Positions 11,798 through 21,445 of a DNA stretch of 64,000 nucleotides are shown here, in pieces. Every line of letters begins with the position of its first letter. Positions within the stretch are counted from its first letter, which is position 1. Origin of the DNA: Argyresthia goedartella (lineage: Eukaryota > Arthropoda > Insecta > Lepidoptera > Argyresthiidae). The position numbers were made by a program, and so were the translations under genes. The stretch lies in assembly GCA_949825045.1 (NCBI GenBank), contig OX463824.1:27684001-27748000 (forward strand), written 5' to 3'. The notes beneath the pieces were generated by a model. It made no database searches, was not told where the DNA came from, and saw only the letters and a list, made by a program, of their open reading frames with translations.

Positions 11798-14700
11798 GGG
11801 GGGCTCGTCCGGTCAGTCCACTTAAGGCGCTGCTGCAAGATGTGCAAGTACTCAAGGGACCACCGTTTCCAAAAATCTTGAGCCATCTGCTGCAACATCT
11901 GCCACCTAGTTAACCGACTTAACTTAACATCACCGAATGGGTATTCTGGCAGGGCGTTAAGGGGCTGACCTATCAGGAAGTGACCCGGCGTCAACGCTTC
12001 CAAGTCATTTGGATCCGAACTGAGCGGGCACAACGGACGCGAGTTCAGTGTCATTTCAATTTTACAGAACAGCGTCGCAAGCTCTTCAAAGCGTAGAGAG
12101 GTCTCACCGATGATCCTCGTCAGGTGCGACTTAGCCGATTTAACCGCAGCCTCAAAAATTCCTCCCCAATGAGGACATCCCAGCGGACTGAAAACCCATT
12201 CAATCCCTCGTCGGGAGCAAGCCGTACCGATGGCGTCCTGGTTACCGTTCAGGAATTGAGTGACCTCCTGCAGATATCGCCTGGCTCCGACAAAATTTGT
12301 GCCGTTGTCCGAACGGATTAATGTCGGGAGGCCCCTTCGTGAGACGAACCGATCTAGACATGCGATAAATGCCTCTGTAGTGAGGTCACTGACCACCTCC
12401 AAGTGGACTGCCTTCGTGGCCAAGCACACGAAGACGCACAGGTATGCCTTCACTAATCTGGCGTTCCGTAGCTGTGAAGACTTAACCATGAATGGTCCCG
12501 CGAAATCCGTTCCGACACCCGCAAAGGGCCGGATTTCGTTAACCCTATCCGAGGGCAAATCGCCCATCTGGGGCTGCATCGTAGCCGCCTTGGCCCGATA
12601 ACAAGGCAGGCACCGAAATACGACGCTACGCACTAAGCGTCTTCCCGATAGAATCCAGAACTCGCGCAGGAGAAACGCCATCAAGGCGTGGCATCCGATA
12701 TGCCCATTCCGAATGTGTCGATCCTGTATCAACAGTTCGACCAACTTCCCTTTCCTAGGGAGTAACAACGGGTGGCGAGCCGCATAAGGCAGGTTGGCAT
12801 TCCGCAGCCGACCTCCTACCCTCAGCAATCCTTGAGGGTCAATAAACGGGTTGAGCCGAGCCACAGCTCCCTTCAGTTGGATGCGTCCGCGTCTCAGAAT
12901 GTCCAGTTCGGACTTAAAGTGCACCGTCTGCACGTTCCGTACCAATGCGAACAACTCATGGTTCCGCTCCCGTGGTGTCAGGACCTGTGTCCGCACTCGT
13001 TGCGCCTCAGAATTCCGACAATTCCGCGCAAATCGGCAGATCCAGGCGGTCACATTGACCAGCTTGTCGAGCGAGCTGTACCGTTCCAGCAGGCTGAACT
13101 CCTCTTCCGGCTCTGGTTGCGTCGTACAGACACCGACTGTCAAGGCGCCGTTCGCCGTGGTAACGCGTGGACTCATTGGCCAATCCGATTCGGCTTGAGT
13201 CAACGATTTTGGACCCCACCACAAGGGATGTCCAACCAACTCCGGAGCGTGACACCCACGAGACGCACAGTCTGCTGGGTTCATTTCCCCTGGAACATGT
13301 CTCCAGATAAAGGGAACCTCCGAGTTCAGAATCTGCGAAACCCGATTCGCCACAAAAATCTCCAGCTTGTGAACTGAAGCCTTCAGCCAGCATAACACGA
13401 TCTGGCTGTCCGTCCAAGCGTAGACCGTATCTTCTAATGCTATTGACCCACGAAGAACCGTCATCGTGTGGTTGAGCAGACGAGTCAGGAGAGCCGCTCC
13501 CGAAAGCTCTAACTTGGGAATGGTCAGGCGAGTGCGCAACGGCGCAACCTTGCTCTTGGCCATAACCAACCGCACATCAACCTCCCCCGAGGAGTCGACC
13601 GTACGCAGATACACCGCAGCTCCGTAGCCCTTCTCCGAGGCATCGCAAAACCCATGCAGGGTGGCGGTGTATCGTTTGGTGGGGACCAACCTCCGTTGCA
13701 GTGAAATCCGATTGATGCCAGGGAGGGTCGAAAAGAACGAGTCCCACTCTGAGCTCAATGGCCCGCCGATCGGGTCGTCCCATTTCAGCTCAGCAGACCA
13801 CAATTGCTGCATAAAACACTTGAGCTGAAATGTTACCGGGGTGATCCACCCGTTTGGATCAAATGTCCTAGCCACCGTTGAAAGGACGTTCCGTTTCGTC
13901 CAGACCTTCGGGGAGTCCAACTCGACCCGATACGAAAACATGTCTGACACCGGCTGGTACTGGACGCCTAATACCGACAACATATTTGGATTTTCCAAAT
14001 TTTCAAAAATGTGGGGATCCTGCTGGTATTCATCCGGAAGACCAGTCAGTAACTCTGGAGAGTTCGACATCCATTTCCGGAGCTCGTAACCTCCACCCCG
14101 TAAGAGCTCAACTAGCTCGTCCCGTCGAGCGAGCGCCTCCTCTACGGAATCTGCACCGGTACAAATATCGTCCACGTAGAGGTCCTGCTACAGGATCGCG
14201 GCTCCTCTAGGGAAATTTAACCGTTCTCGATCCGCTAACTCCCGTAGAGTGCGAATCGCCAAATAAGGACTAGACCGTAGCCCGTACGAGTTGGTGTTCA
14301 GCTCGTACACCCTGATGGGCTGATCTGGGCCCTCTCGCCACAGTATCAGCTGATACCGTCTATCGTCAGGGTGAATGACCGTCTGTCTAAACATCATCCG
14401 GATGTCAGCTACAAACACAACATTGTGTCGACGGAACCGTGTGATAACATCCGCGATGTCATGATTCAACCTCGGCCCTGAATGCAAACACTGGTTCAGG
14501 TTCATGCCGTTAGATGTGGATGCCGATCCATCGAACACTACCCGTATTTTGCCCTCCGGGGTCCTCAAGACCGCGTGATGGGGCAGGAAGCAGTGGTCTT
14601 CACGCTTCCAGTCGATACCCGAAACCGACATGTGGCCGAGCGACTCGTATTCCCGCATAAAGTCGACGTACTTCTGCCGGAAAATCCCGTCTCGCTTCAT

Positions 14701-14889
14701 GCGTCGTTCCATCGACAGAAGCCGCGTCTCGGCTGCATGGTGTGAACTGCCCAGCGGCGGGCGATCACTCCGAAATGGAAGACGTGTGAGAAATCGACCT
14801 GACCGAAGGCGACCAGTATTGTTCCGATAAAACTGTTCACACTCTTCTTCAACCGGGTCCAACCGGCGGACCGTTCCTCCACCTCCCAA
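11798..14889 (-). pseudogene. pol: BEL/Pao reverse transcriptase, RNase H and integrase region of pol
   Basis: Reverse transcriptase begins with ESLGHM and KIRVVFDGSAST, followed by FVADIRMMFRQ. A TAG at 14188-14190 lies just before the catalytic YVDDI (about 14160-14175). RNase H follows: LHGFCDASEKGYGAA, IPKLELSGAALL, AWTDSQIVL, WRHVPGEMNPADCASRG. Integrase has an H-H-C-C zinc site (HIRNGHIGCH, FRCLPCYR) and the DDE residues in VGTDFAGP, IRSDNGTNFVGA and GGIFEAAVKSAK. The frame then runs into inserted LINE sequence at 11793. The pol product would copy and integrate the element, but the stop, the frameshift and the insertion inactivate this copy. Confidence 0.9.
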
Positions 14890-15497
14890 AACTTCTGTAT
14901 CACCTCCGAGAGTACAGAACCGAATAAGGGACTACGAGTCGCTAGGAGTGGGGCAGCCGGCATGACTGGACCCATTACCGCATGGCCCAGTCTGGTGTTG
15001 ACCGAAACCAGACCAGTCGCCTGCAACACGTGGACACCTGGCACTAACAGGTATCCCAAGGCATCGACACCCAATAAAATGTCTACTGGGCCCGGAATAT
15101 CGAACTCCGGGTCAGCCAGTGACAACCCAGCGACCAACTGTCGCACCGAGGGCGACAACCGTACGTGAGGGTGTGAGCCCATCACATTAGGCATGACTAA
15201 TGCCGTGACCGTCAGATTCACCGATGAATCCACCCGTGACGAGAGAGTAATCCGACATACTCCCTTAACGGAACCGACTTCCGTGTTCCCAATTCCCCGA
15301 ATGGAATGTGGATACTCCCTTACCGAAATGCCCAACCGTCTTACAAGGTTGCACGAGACTAAGCACCCCTGGGCCCCCGAGTCCAATAGTGCTCGTGCCA
15401 CACAAGATTTGCCGTCCGAACTCCACGCTATCACCGAGGCGGTGGGGAGCATGACCGTCTGTGGAGTGGCGGCACCCTGTAAGTGGGCGGCGTGTCC
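14873..15497 (-). pseudogene. BEL/Pao aspartic protease region of pol
   Basis: It is in the same frame as gag, after the TAG at 15498. The motif ARALLDSGAQGCLVSC contains the DSGA catalytic site of retropepsins, followed by GIGNTEVGSVKG and a long C-terminal part with DILLGVDALG. It ends in the linker FWEVEE, which in BEL elements leads into reverse transcriptase. A frameshift near 14870-14885 moves the continuation into the frame of the next feature. It would cleave the polyprotein. Confidence 0.8.
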
Positions 15498-17321
15498 CTA
15501 GCGGGAACCTCCGCGGGATCCGAACCCGCTGGGATCCCCGTCGGCCTGGTAACTAGGCTGCTGATATGCCACCGGTGGCATATAAGACCGCATGTACATC
15601 AGGGGATCCCAACCCGCATAATAGGCCCCTCGCTCTCCTGGTACCCGACCATACCGGACTGTGAACGGTGTGCCCGGTGGCCACCGTGGATGGAGGGGGG
15701 AGAGCGGATCCAACCTGGGGCGCTCTAGGAATGGGGGCGACATCCGACTGTTCGCCTCCCTGTTCGCCTCCCAGAGCGACGGGCAGGGTGGCGCAGAAGG
15801 TGGTGGGCTCCCAGCCTTCGCGCCACTCATAGGTGCCATCTGACACCCGCCCGTAACACGCGGTGAGCCAGCGGCCCGAAGTCCTCGCTGACCCTGGACA
15901 GCGGCGACCGAACCCCGGCTATCCCGCCTGTTACCCCCCGCGCTGCCTCCTTCCCCTCGGGGGTGGTCCCGTCCGCGGGTACCCCAGTCACCCCGTTGGT
16001 GACTCCCGTTGCCCGGAGGGGGACTGGGTCCGGCCCTGGTTGGGCCCTGTGACCGACCAACCTGAGTCCGGCCCTGGTGACCGTCCGATGGGCCTGACCG
16101 GTTCAGGCACAACACGACGTGGTGCCTGCCACCGCAGCGTTCACAGGGGGACGCCCGTGAGCACTCGCTCAGCGGGTGCGGCCCCAAACAACCGAAACAC
16201 AATCGGTGGCGGAAGACCACCTTCCTGCGGGCAGCCACACCGAGCGCCTTAAAGTTGGCGCAACTGGTCACTTCATGACCGGCACTGTCGCAGTGCACAC
16301 AGCCGTCACCCGACGGTGCGGCACTCAAAACGCCAAATTGTTTTGACCGCCCACCCCCCCGTGGGGGTGGGAGGCGCGGCCCCTCCCGCATCCGCGCGGG
16401 TTGGCGCTGCACACTGGCCTCCGAATCCAATGTGTCGGATCGCCTGCATTCACCCTCCAAAAAATCCGTTAATTGGACGAGCGTGGGCAGTTCCGAGCTA
16501 CTGCCCCCATGCAGCTGTTCAAACCGAATTTGAACAGCTGCAGGCAACCGTGACAAAACCTTATATAACACGATATATGACCATTGGTCTACCGGCAGAC
16601 CAAGGTTCTGAAGGGCCTTAGTGGCCACCAGCACAGGGTTGAGCACCTGTACCCGGATGTCAACATCCCGGGTTACTCTTGGGATGCTGAACAGCTTCCC
16701 CAGCTGCGCATCAACCAACCGCCGTTTGTGTTGGTAGCGGTCAAACAATATGACCCGGGCAATCTCATAATTGCCCGCCGTAACCGTTAGGTGACCGACC
16801 AACTCCTTCGGTTCACCCCGCAGTGCCATCAATAGTTGGGCCAACTTGTAGGCGCTGTCCAGGTCGTCCCGACCGTGGACCAGGCTATCGAATAAATTGA
16901 TGAATGCCGGCCACTCATCAATTGCCCCACCGAAGGCCGGAATCTCCAGGTCTGGCAGCCGTCCCACAACACCCTTAGGGGGCGGGTCTCCGCTACCCTC
17001 CCCGCGGTCATCCCGACGCGACCGCTTAATTTTTTCGGCGCGACGCTCGATGTCGCCCAAGCACTCCATCGCTTGGTCAGCATCCGCGCAGAGCTGCTTC
17101 ACTGCAGCCACCGAGGCCTCATCCGTAAGCCCGAGGGCTTCAGCCTCCGCAGCCAGCCGACACACCTTCCCGACGCGTGTCATTGCGTCCTCCACACGCT
17201 TGAGCAGGACATCGTCAATGTCAGGTCGCTCCACATACTTGTGAGTATGGGCGAGCCATCTCATCTCCTCACCGACGCCATACCGCAGTACCGTCAAGGG
17301 TGAAGATGCCATGGTTACCAA
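15498..17321 (-). CDS. gag: BEL/Pao gag-like protein (DUF1759 and zinc knuckles)
   Basis: 607 residues from ATG at 17321 to TAG at 15498. After a helical N-terminal region comes a BEL gag (DUF1759-type) segment starting LPDLEIPAFGGAIDEWPAFI (about residue 122) and including GHLTVTAGNYEIARVIL. Zinc-knuckle-like cysteine clusters follow at about residues 340-405 (HCDSAGHEVTSC, LCFGCLGPHPLSEC, CERCGGRHHVVLC), then a Pro/Gly/Arg-rich tail. It would form the particle that packages the element RNA. The TAG is in frame with the downstream protease, so it may be a readthrough stop or a mutation. The following base is G. Confidence 0.85.
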   Translation of the reverse strand: MVTMASSPLTVLRYGVGEEMRWLAHTHKYVERPDIDDVLLKRVEDAMTRVGKVCRLAAEAEALGLTDEASVAAVKQLCADADQAMECLGDIERRAEKIKRSRRDDRGEGSGDPPPKGVVGRLPDLEIPAFGGAIDEWPAFINLFDSLVHGRDDLDSAYKLAQLLMALRGEPKELVGHLTVTAGNYEIARVILFDRYQHKRRLVDAQLGKLFSIPRVTRDVDIRVQVLNPVLVATKALQNLGLPVDQWSYIVLYKVLSRLPAAVQIRFEQLHGGSSSELPTLVQLTDFLEGECRRSDTLDSEASVQRQPARMREGPRLPPPRGGGRSKQFGVLSAAPSGDGCVHCDSAGHEVTSCANFKALGVAARRKVVFRHRLCFGCLGPHPLSECSRASPCERCGGRHHVVLCLNRSGPSDGHQGRTQVGRSQGPTRAGPSPPPGNGSHQRGDWGTRGRDHPRGEGGSAGGNRRDSRGSVAAVQGQRGLRAAGSPRVTGGCQMAPMSGAKAGSPPPSAPPCPSLWEANREANSRMSPPFLERPRLDPLSPLHPRWPPGTPFTVRYGRVPGERGAYYAGWDPLMYMRSYMPPVAYQQPSYQADGDPSGFGSRGGSR

Positions 17322-17963
17322 TTCAATTGTTTCTGGTCCTATGCTTCACTACCGAACTAAGCACAGCCAGAGACCAGCACTTTCCCGTCAGCGCTTGGCA
17401 CAGAAATTAAAACTAAGTTGTAAAACCCAAGGCAACCACTAAACAATTAAATCCTAAACAATATTTAATATGGTCGCCCTGTGGACACACACCTTATAAA
17501 TATATACTCTAAATCAATTAGAGAATGCCATCATAAAACACAATACAAAAATAACCCACAAAACTTGATTATGAAAACAATACAAAATAATAAGTGGCTT
17601 CTTATGAACCACACTTCCTTTGAGGTCAGCAAATCAGCTTAATACCCCTTAAATAGCCCGACCCTGCTGTGTCAACCGAAATAACACTGTAGGACTACAG
17701 AACCCGACGTTCCACCGTAAGTAATACAATCTAGGCTTCGCAGAATGACCGTTCAATCCTTTATGCGCAACAACAGTAGTTTCCGACTACAAATTTATAA
17801 CAACTGTTAACTAAATTGGCACTTATATTTTCACTTACCGAAAATGAACTTTAATCGTGGTATACCGACCACAGACTCATGGCCGACTTGAGTCAATCTG
17901 AGATATTCTTTTCTCCCAACTACAATGTGACAAAGGCAACCGTGAATCGATGATTTCCCACTA

Positions 17964-17984
17964 GGAAACCACGCTCTGTTACCA
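17964..17984 (-). promoter_or_regulatory. Putative tRNA primer-binding site
   Basis: Three bases inside the 5' LTR the minus strand reads TGGTAACAGAGCGTGG. The TGG start is the complement of a tRNA CCA end. The rest resembles the 3' end of initiator tRNA-Met with several mismatches, so the tRNA identity is uncertain. Confidence 0.5.
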
Positions 17985-17987
17985 AAA

Positions 17988-18563
17988 TGTTTGATTTTCC
18001 ACGCCTACCGAACGGCGTGGAATCCGAAGGGGGTGTGCCTTTGCCAACACGTGAGAGAAAAGAAGTGAATGAATTTTTACTGACCTTTGTCTCCGTAGAC
18101 AGGAAATCGAAAGCTCGATTCGAGACGGGAATACGGGAAAAGGGCACAGTTTGGGATAGGATATGGAGTGAATCGAAACCTTGCCGTCGCTGTCGCCGGC
18201 GTGCTTCCTGCCGACGTGGAGTCGCCGCTCCGATACGACGTTGACCAATCCACACGGATCACTTGACCGCTGACGCGAATCTACTTATTTCCCGACGATG
18301 TAGATGATTAACACTCCGACCAGGCCCGACGCCTGTATTTAGTAATTGGTACACCGAAATACCATCAATGACACGAGGCCCGAGCCGACATGTTTGTTCT
18401 CACCGACGAGAAAAGACAAAAAGTAAAGATAACCTCCAATTTTACATCTCGTTCCGGTACGAGTGACAGCTGCTAGTTCCGTTTTCGCTAGTGATGTGCC
18501 GATTACTCGCGATCGATTCGAGCAACAAAAACCGGTGCGTTTCCGAAGCATAAATATTAAACA
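17988..18563 (-). repeat. 5' LTR of the BEL/Pao element
   Basis: 576 bp. In the sense direction it starts TGTTTAATATTTATG and ends AAAATCAAACA. It differs from the other LTR by about five substitutions and one single-base indel. It would hold the promoter and the poly(A) signal of the element. Confidence 0.9.
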
Positions 18564-19739
18564 CTTTTCCTGTACCAATTGTTTCACAGTAGTCATATTC
18601 ATACTGATGTTTCTTTTGGATACGTATCCCTTTATTTGAGACCATATGTTTTCAATCGGATTGAAATCAGGATGATATGGTGGCAATCTTAGTACGCTGT
18701 GTCCATATTCGTTCATAAGTTTATCTATAGAGTATTCTACAAAGTCTTGTTTGTACTTGCAAATAATTTCATATATTTCAAGTTTTGTTAATGACGGATC
18801 AATCGGAACGTTATGTTTGGATAGCCAATCAATCATGTCTTGCTTCCTGGTATTTGAATTAGGAGGTTTTTCTACGTACTTATTATGATATGCAGCATTA
18901 TCTACTACTAGTACCGAATGTGGAGCTAAGTTTGGAATGAGTTGATTACGAAGCCATTTTTCATAGTTTTCATTGTTCATCGCGTTGTGATAGTCACCTG
19001 TTTTATCAGTAGACTGATACATTAACAATGCCCCAGGTATAAACCCCTTTCTACTACCAGCGTGCACTATTATAAGACGTTGTCCTTTAGAAATTAACTG
19101 TTTCACTCCGTTTTCTGACGAGTCAGCCCAGCTTTTACCTGCCAAATGTGAGGTATGGATGTATGTTTCGTCCATATAAACAATCTCTCTCCCTTGCAAT
19201 CTGTACTTTTTTATCGCGGCTAAAAACTTTACTCTTTTTAAACGAACATCATATTTCTCGATAAGTAATTTTCTGTTGTTTTCAACTTTTTTATACCGAA
19301 ATCCCATTTTTCTAAGAATTTTTCTTAGCGTAAAGTCACATCCCTTAAAATTTATGGCTTCGGATAACTTGGACTTCAGGGCTTTAATTATAGGTACTTG
19401 TTTGTATATCAAATGGAAATTATACACTAATCGGCATATAACGTTGTAGTCAAAATCCTCAAGACCTAGACAAAATAATTTATTTGGTCTACCCAACTTT
19501 GCCGACTTCGGACTGTTGGAGGTGGATTGATTTATGTATTCTTTTTGCAATATTTTATTTACTGTTCGTTGAGAAATTCCACTGGCCTCCGAAACTCGTT
19601 TTTGGACTTTACAAAAGTAAGCAGTATAGTTGGTATATTTGAATTTATCATTTTCAGTTAAGAAATATAAATAAATATTGAAAATAACTTCGCAGGCTTG
19701 CCGATCTAAACGTTTCCCTTTTCTTAGTGCTTTCGGCAT
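18564..19739 (-). pseudogene. Tc1/mariner (IS630-like) DDE transposase, N-terminal and catalytic part
   Basis: It starts MPKALRKGKRLDRQ at 19739. A helix-turn-helix-like region (VSEASGISQRTVNKIL, about residues 48-63) would bind the terminal repeats. The catalytic triad is visible: D in YMDETYIHTS, D in LVVDNAAYHN, and E in HPDFNPIENIW. There are 82 residues between the second D and the E, longer than the 34-39 of classic Tc1/mariner, because of an insert containing DWLSKHNVPID. The gene is cut after VQEK by the LTR boundary at 18563. An open frame runs on into the LTR but that part is chimeric. The C terminus is at 10107-10364. Confidence 0.8.
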
Positions 19740-20019
19740 GTCTGTTATAAATTGTTAATGTGGATCGAATAAAATCAATGTTTATTATTTACAAAAATGA
19801 CAGACAAGAGTGAAATGTAAAGTCAAAAAAAAAATATAGGTGGCCTGCATTAATACACGAGTCCATGAAGTTTATCACAAAATCTAACATAAATATCAAC
19901 AAAATATTTATGTGGTATTAACTACTCTATATAGATACTTCCTCTTACAATGCGACCGTTCCCTTCGTTGTCTCGATGGGTACTGAGTGCGTGTGAAGTA
20001 GTAAGACAAAAACGAACAT

Positions 20020-20061
20020 TTCCGAGAAAATACGAAAGGAATGGATTATTCACTACATCTG
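20020..20061 (-). repeat. Right terminal inverted repeat of the Tc1/mariner element
   Basis: Complement reads CAGATGTAGTGAATAATCC then diverges with eight mismatches over 42 bp. Followed by TA at 20062-20063. Terminal repeats are the transposase binding and cleavage sites in this superfamily. Confidence 0.85.
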
Positions 20062-20063
20062 TA

Positions 20064-20850
20064 GTTTCACAGAACCGTATTGGTTGCTTATTTAAAATTT
20101 ATTTTTGACCAGCAGTTACACATAAACTTGGTTTTTGTTATTTCATTAAACCAGTTGCGCTAATCCGATTTCTATTTCACGCCTAGTGCATGGGTCGCAC
20201 GCGCTGTACCCCACGGGCTATTCAGATGATGAATTGTCAATGTGAATACAACGCAGTGTCGCGCTGTAGCGCTCTGGCTTTTCAAGCGGTTCGAAATTTT
20301 TAAAAGCCCGTGGGGCACAACGCGGCCCAGCGTTATACCCTCACGCATGCGCTCGACACAAACTAAAATAAGGTAGCACCAAACCACATTTTTTTTTATA
20401 ATATATGCTGCTGCTCTATTTTGTCAAAAATTAATTCAAGGAGAGTTTAGGAATACCTACATAAATATATGAACATACGTAAATACATAAAGGAACAAAT
20501 TTTTAATGCAATTCCGCAATGAAATTAGTTAGGATTTTAGAATTACAGGAAAAAATAAAACAATTCAGTGGTCTGTTTGTTCGAGTAAATTTCACCTTAT
20601 CCCGTTTCCTTTCATTAAGAATCTTAATCAAATACTTTATAAACCAAGTTAACCAAAAAATTGAATCTTTAGATTACTTTATAGTGGAGTAAATGGATTC
20701 GAAAAAATCCCTTTTTTATTTTGGTATCACCTTAACTCGCTACTGTAATTATTCAAATGTAAATCGGGCTTAAAATTAAAGTGCTTGTATTACCTTTTAA
20801 GCGTCACTTTATTTTAATTCTGCATTCTGCCATTGGCCACAGTATCCGAA
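20064..20850. other. Gene-free region right of the nested transposons
   Basis: No coding sequence recognised. It holds a short inverted-repeat element at 20201-20333; the rest is AT-rich and unassigned. Confidence 0.5.
20201..20333 (-). mobile_element. Short inverted-repeat element (MITE-like), copy 2
   Basis: Ends are GCGCTGTACCCCACGGGCT and the complement of GCCCGTGGGGCACAACGC. The interior matches the copy at 5305-5450 in inverted orientation (GGTTCGAAAT, AGCGCTCTGGCTTTT). Confidence 0.6.
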
Positions 20851-21188
20851 GATCCAAATTCCAAATTCCAAATGTCTTTATTACTGTAGATATTTACATA
20901 TACTTAGCAATCGACATTTTTTGCCACTTCTCTACATTGGACCACTGTGGGAGGAGAAGGGCGTAGAAACTCCCACAGATTGACTTTAGATCTCTTTTTA
21001 AAAATTGCTTATGCTTAACTAATACAAAATATAATATTTAGTCAATATCATAATTAATAAGCAGGAATAAATAATTACAAAATTATTAACAGCAAGGTCT
21101 GTGTTGAGCCAGATTAACCCCATACAGACCCATCATTTAAGTAATCTTGAACATTGTAATATCCCTTTTTCGACAAAGTCGCTTGAAC
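20851..21188 (-). mobile_element. 3' end of CR1-like LINE (family A)
   Basis: The minus strand encodes the reverse-transcriptase C terminus (ATLSKKGYYNVQDYLNDGSVWG, stop) and a 3' untranslated region containing GGGCGTAGAAACTCCCACAG. It ends in a short GGAATTT repeat tail (complement at 20851-20872). The 5' part is missing; the LINE family B tail begins directly at 21189. Other family A pieces: 30659-31991, 32041-32790, 41855-42365, 61643-61810. Confidence 0.8.
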
Positions 21189-21445
21189 ATTTATTCATTT
21201 ATTCATTTATTTATTGCACTCCATAATAACAATAAGATCTTAATATTAGTGGTGGATAATTATGGACCCTGTTGGGCACAAGCAATATTCTATTCTATAT
21301 AATGTAAGTAATATTCTTATAATCTATTCTTAACTAAAGTAGGAACTCAACATCTCTTAATATTATTATTATTTTTTAACAGATTAATATACTTTATATG
21401 TGCATTTAAGTTACACAATAAGCAATAGGTAATAAATATACAATT

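Larger units (their letters stand above)
10365..18563 (-). mobile_element. BEL/Pao LTR retrotransposon with nested LINE
   Basis: Two direct long terminal repeats (10365-10939, 17988-18563) begin TG and end CA and bracket gag, protease, reverse transcriptase, RNase H and integrase on the minus strand. The domain order and the gag type (DUF1759-like plus zinc knuckles) are those of BEL/Pao. A 5-bp duplication CTTTT flanks it (10360-10364 and 18564-18568). About six differences between the LTRs are visible by eye, so the insertion is young. The coding region is clearly GC-rich compared with the AT-rich surroundings. Inactivating changes: two in-frame TAG codons, one frameshift, and a LINE inserted in pol. 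Confidence 0.92.
9588..20061 (-). mobile_element. Tc1/mariner-superfamily transposon, split by a BEL/Pao insertion
   Basis: The left end starts CAGATGTAGTGAATAATCC at 9588. The right end is its complement, finishing at 20061. Both are flanked by TA (9586-9587 and 20062-20063), the Tc1/mariner target. The element's single gene is on the minus strand. Without the 8.2-kb BEL insertion (10365-18563) and one 5-bp duplication it would be about 2.27 kb, a normal size for the superfamily. The transposase starts at 19739, is interrupted at 18563/10365 and ends at 10107. Boundaries are well supported because ends, target site and coding content agree. Confidence 0.85.

Noticed and set aside
12772..13377. 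201-residue plus-strand ORF, and other plus-strand ORFs at 15.4-17.3 kb
   Set aside because: They are antisense to GC-rich BEL gag and pol; no motif, and explained by high GC lowering stop frequency.
18339..18563. C-terminal 75 residues of the transposase ORF ending near 18339
   Set aside because: This part is translated from the LTR; the true C terminus is at 10107-10364.
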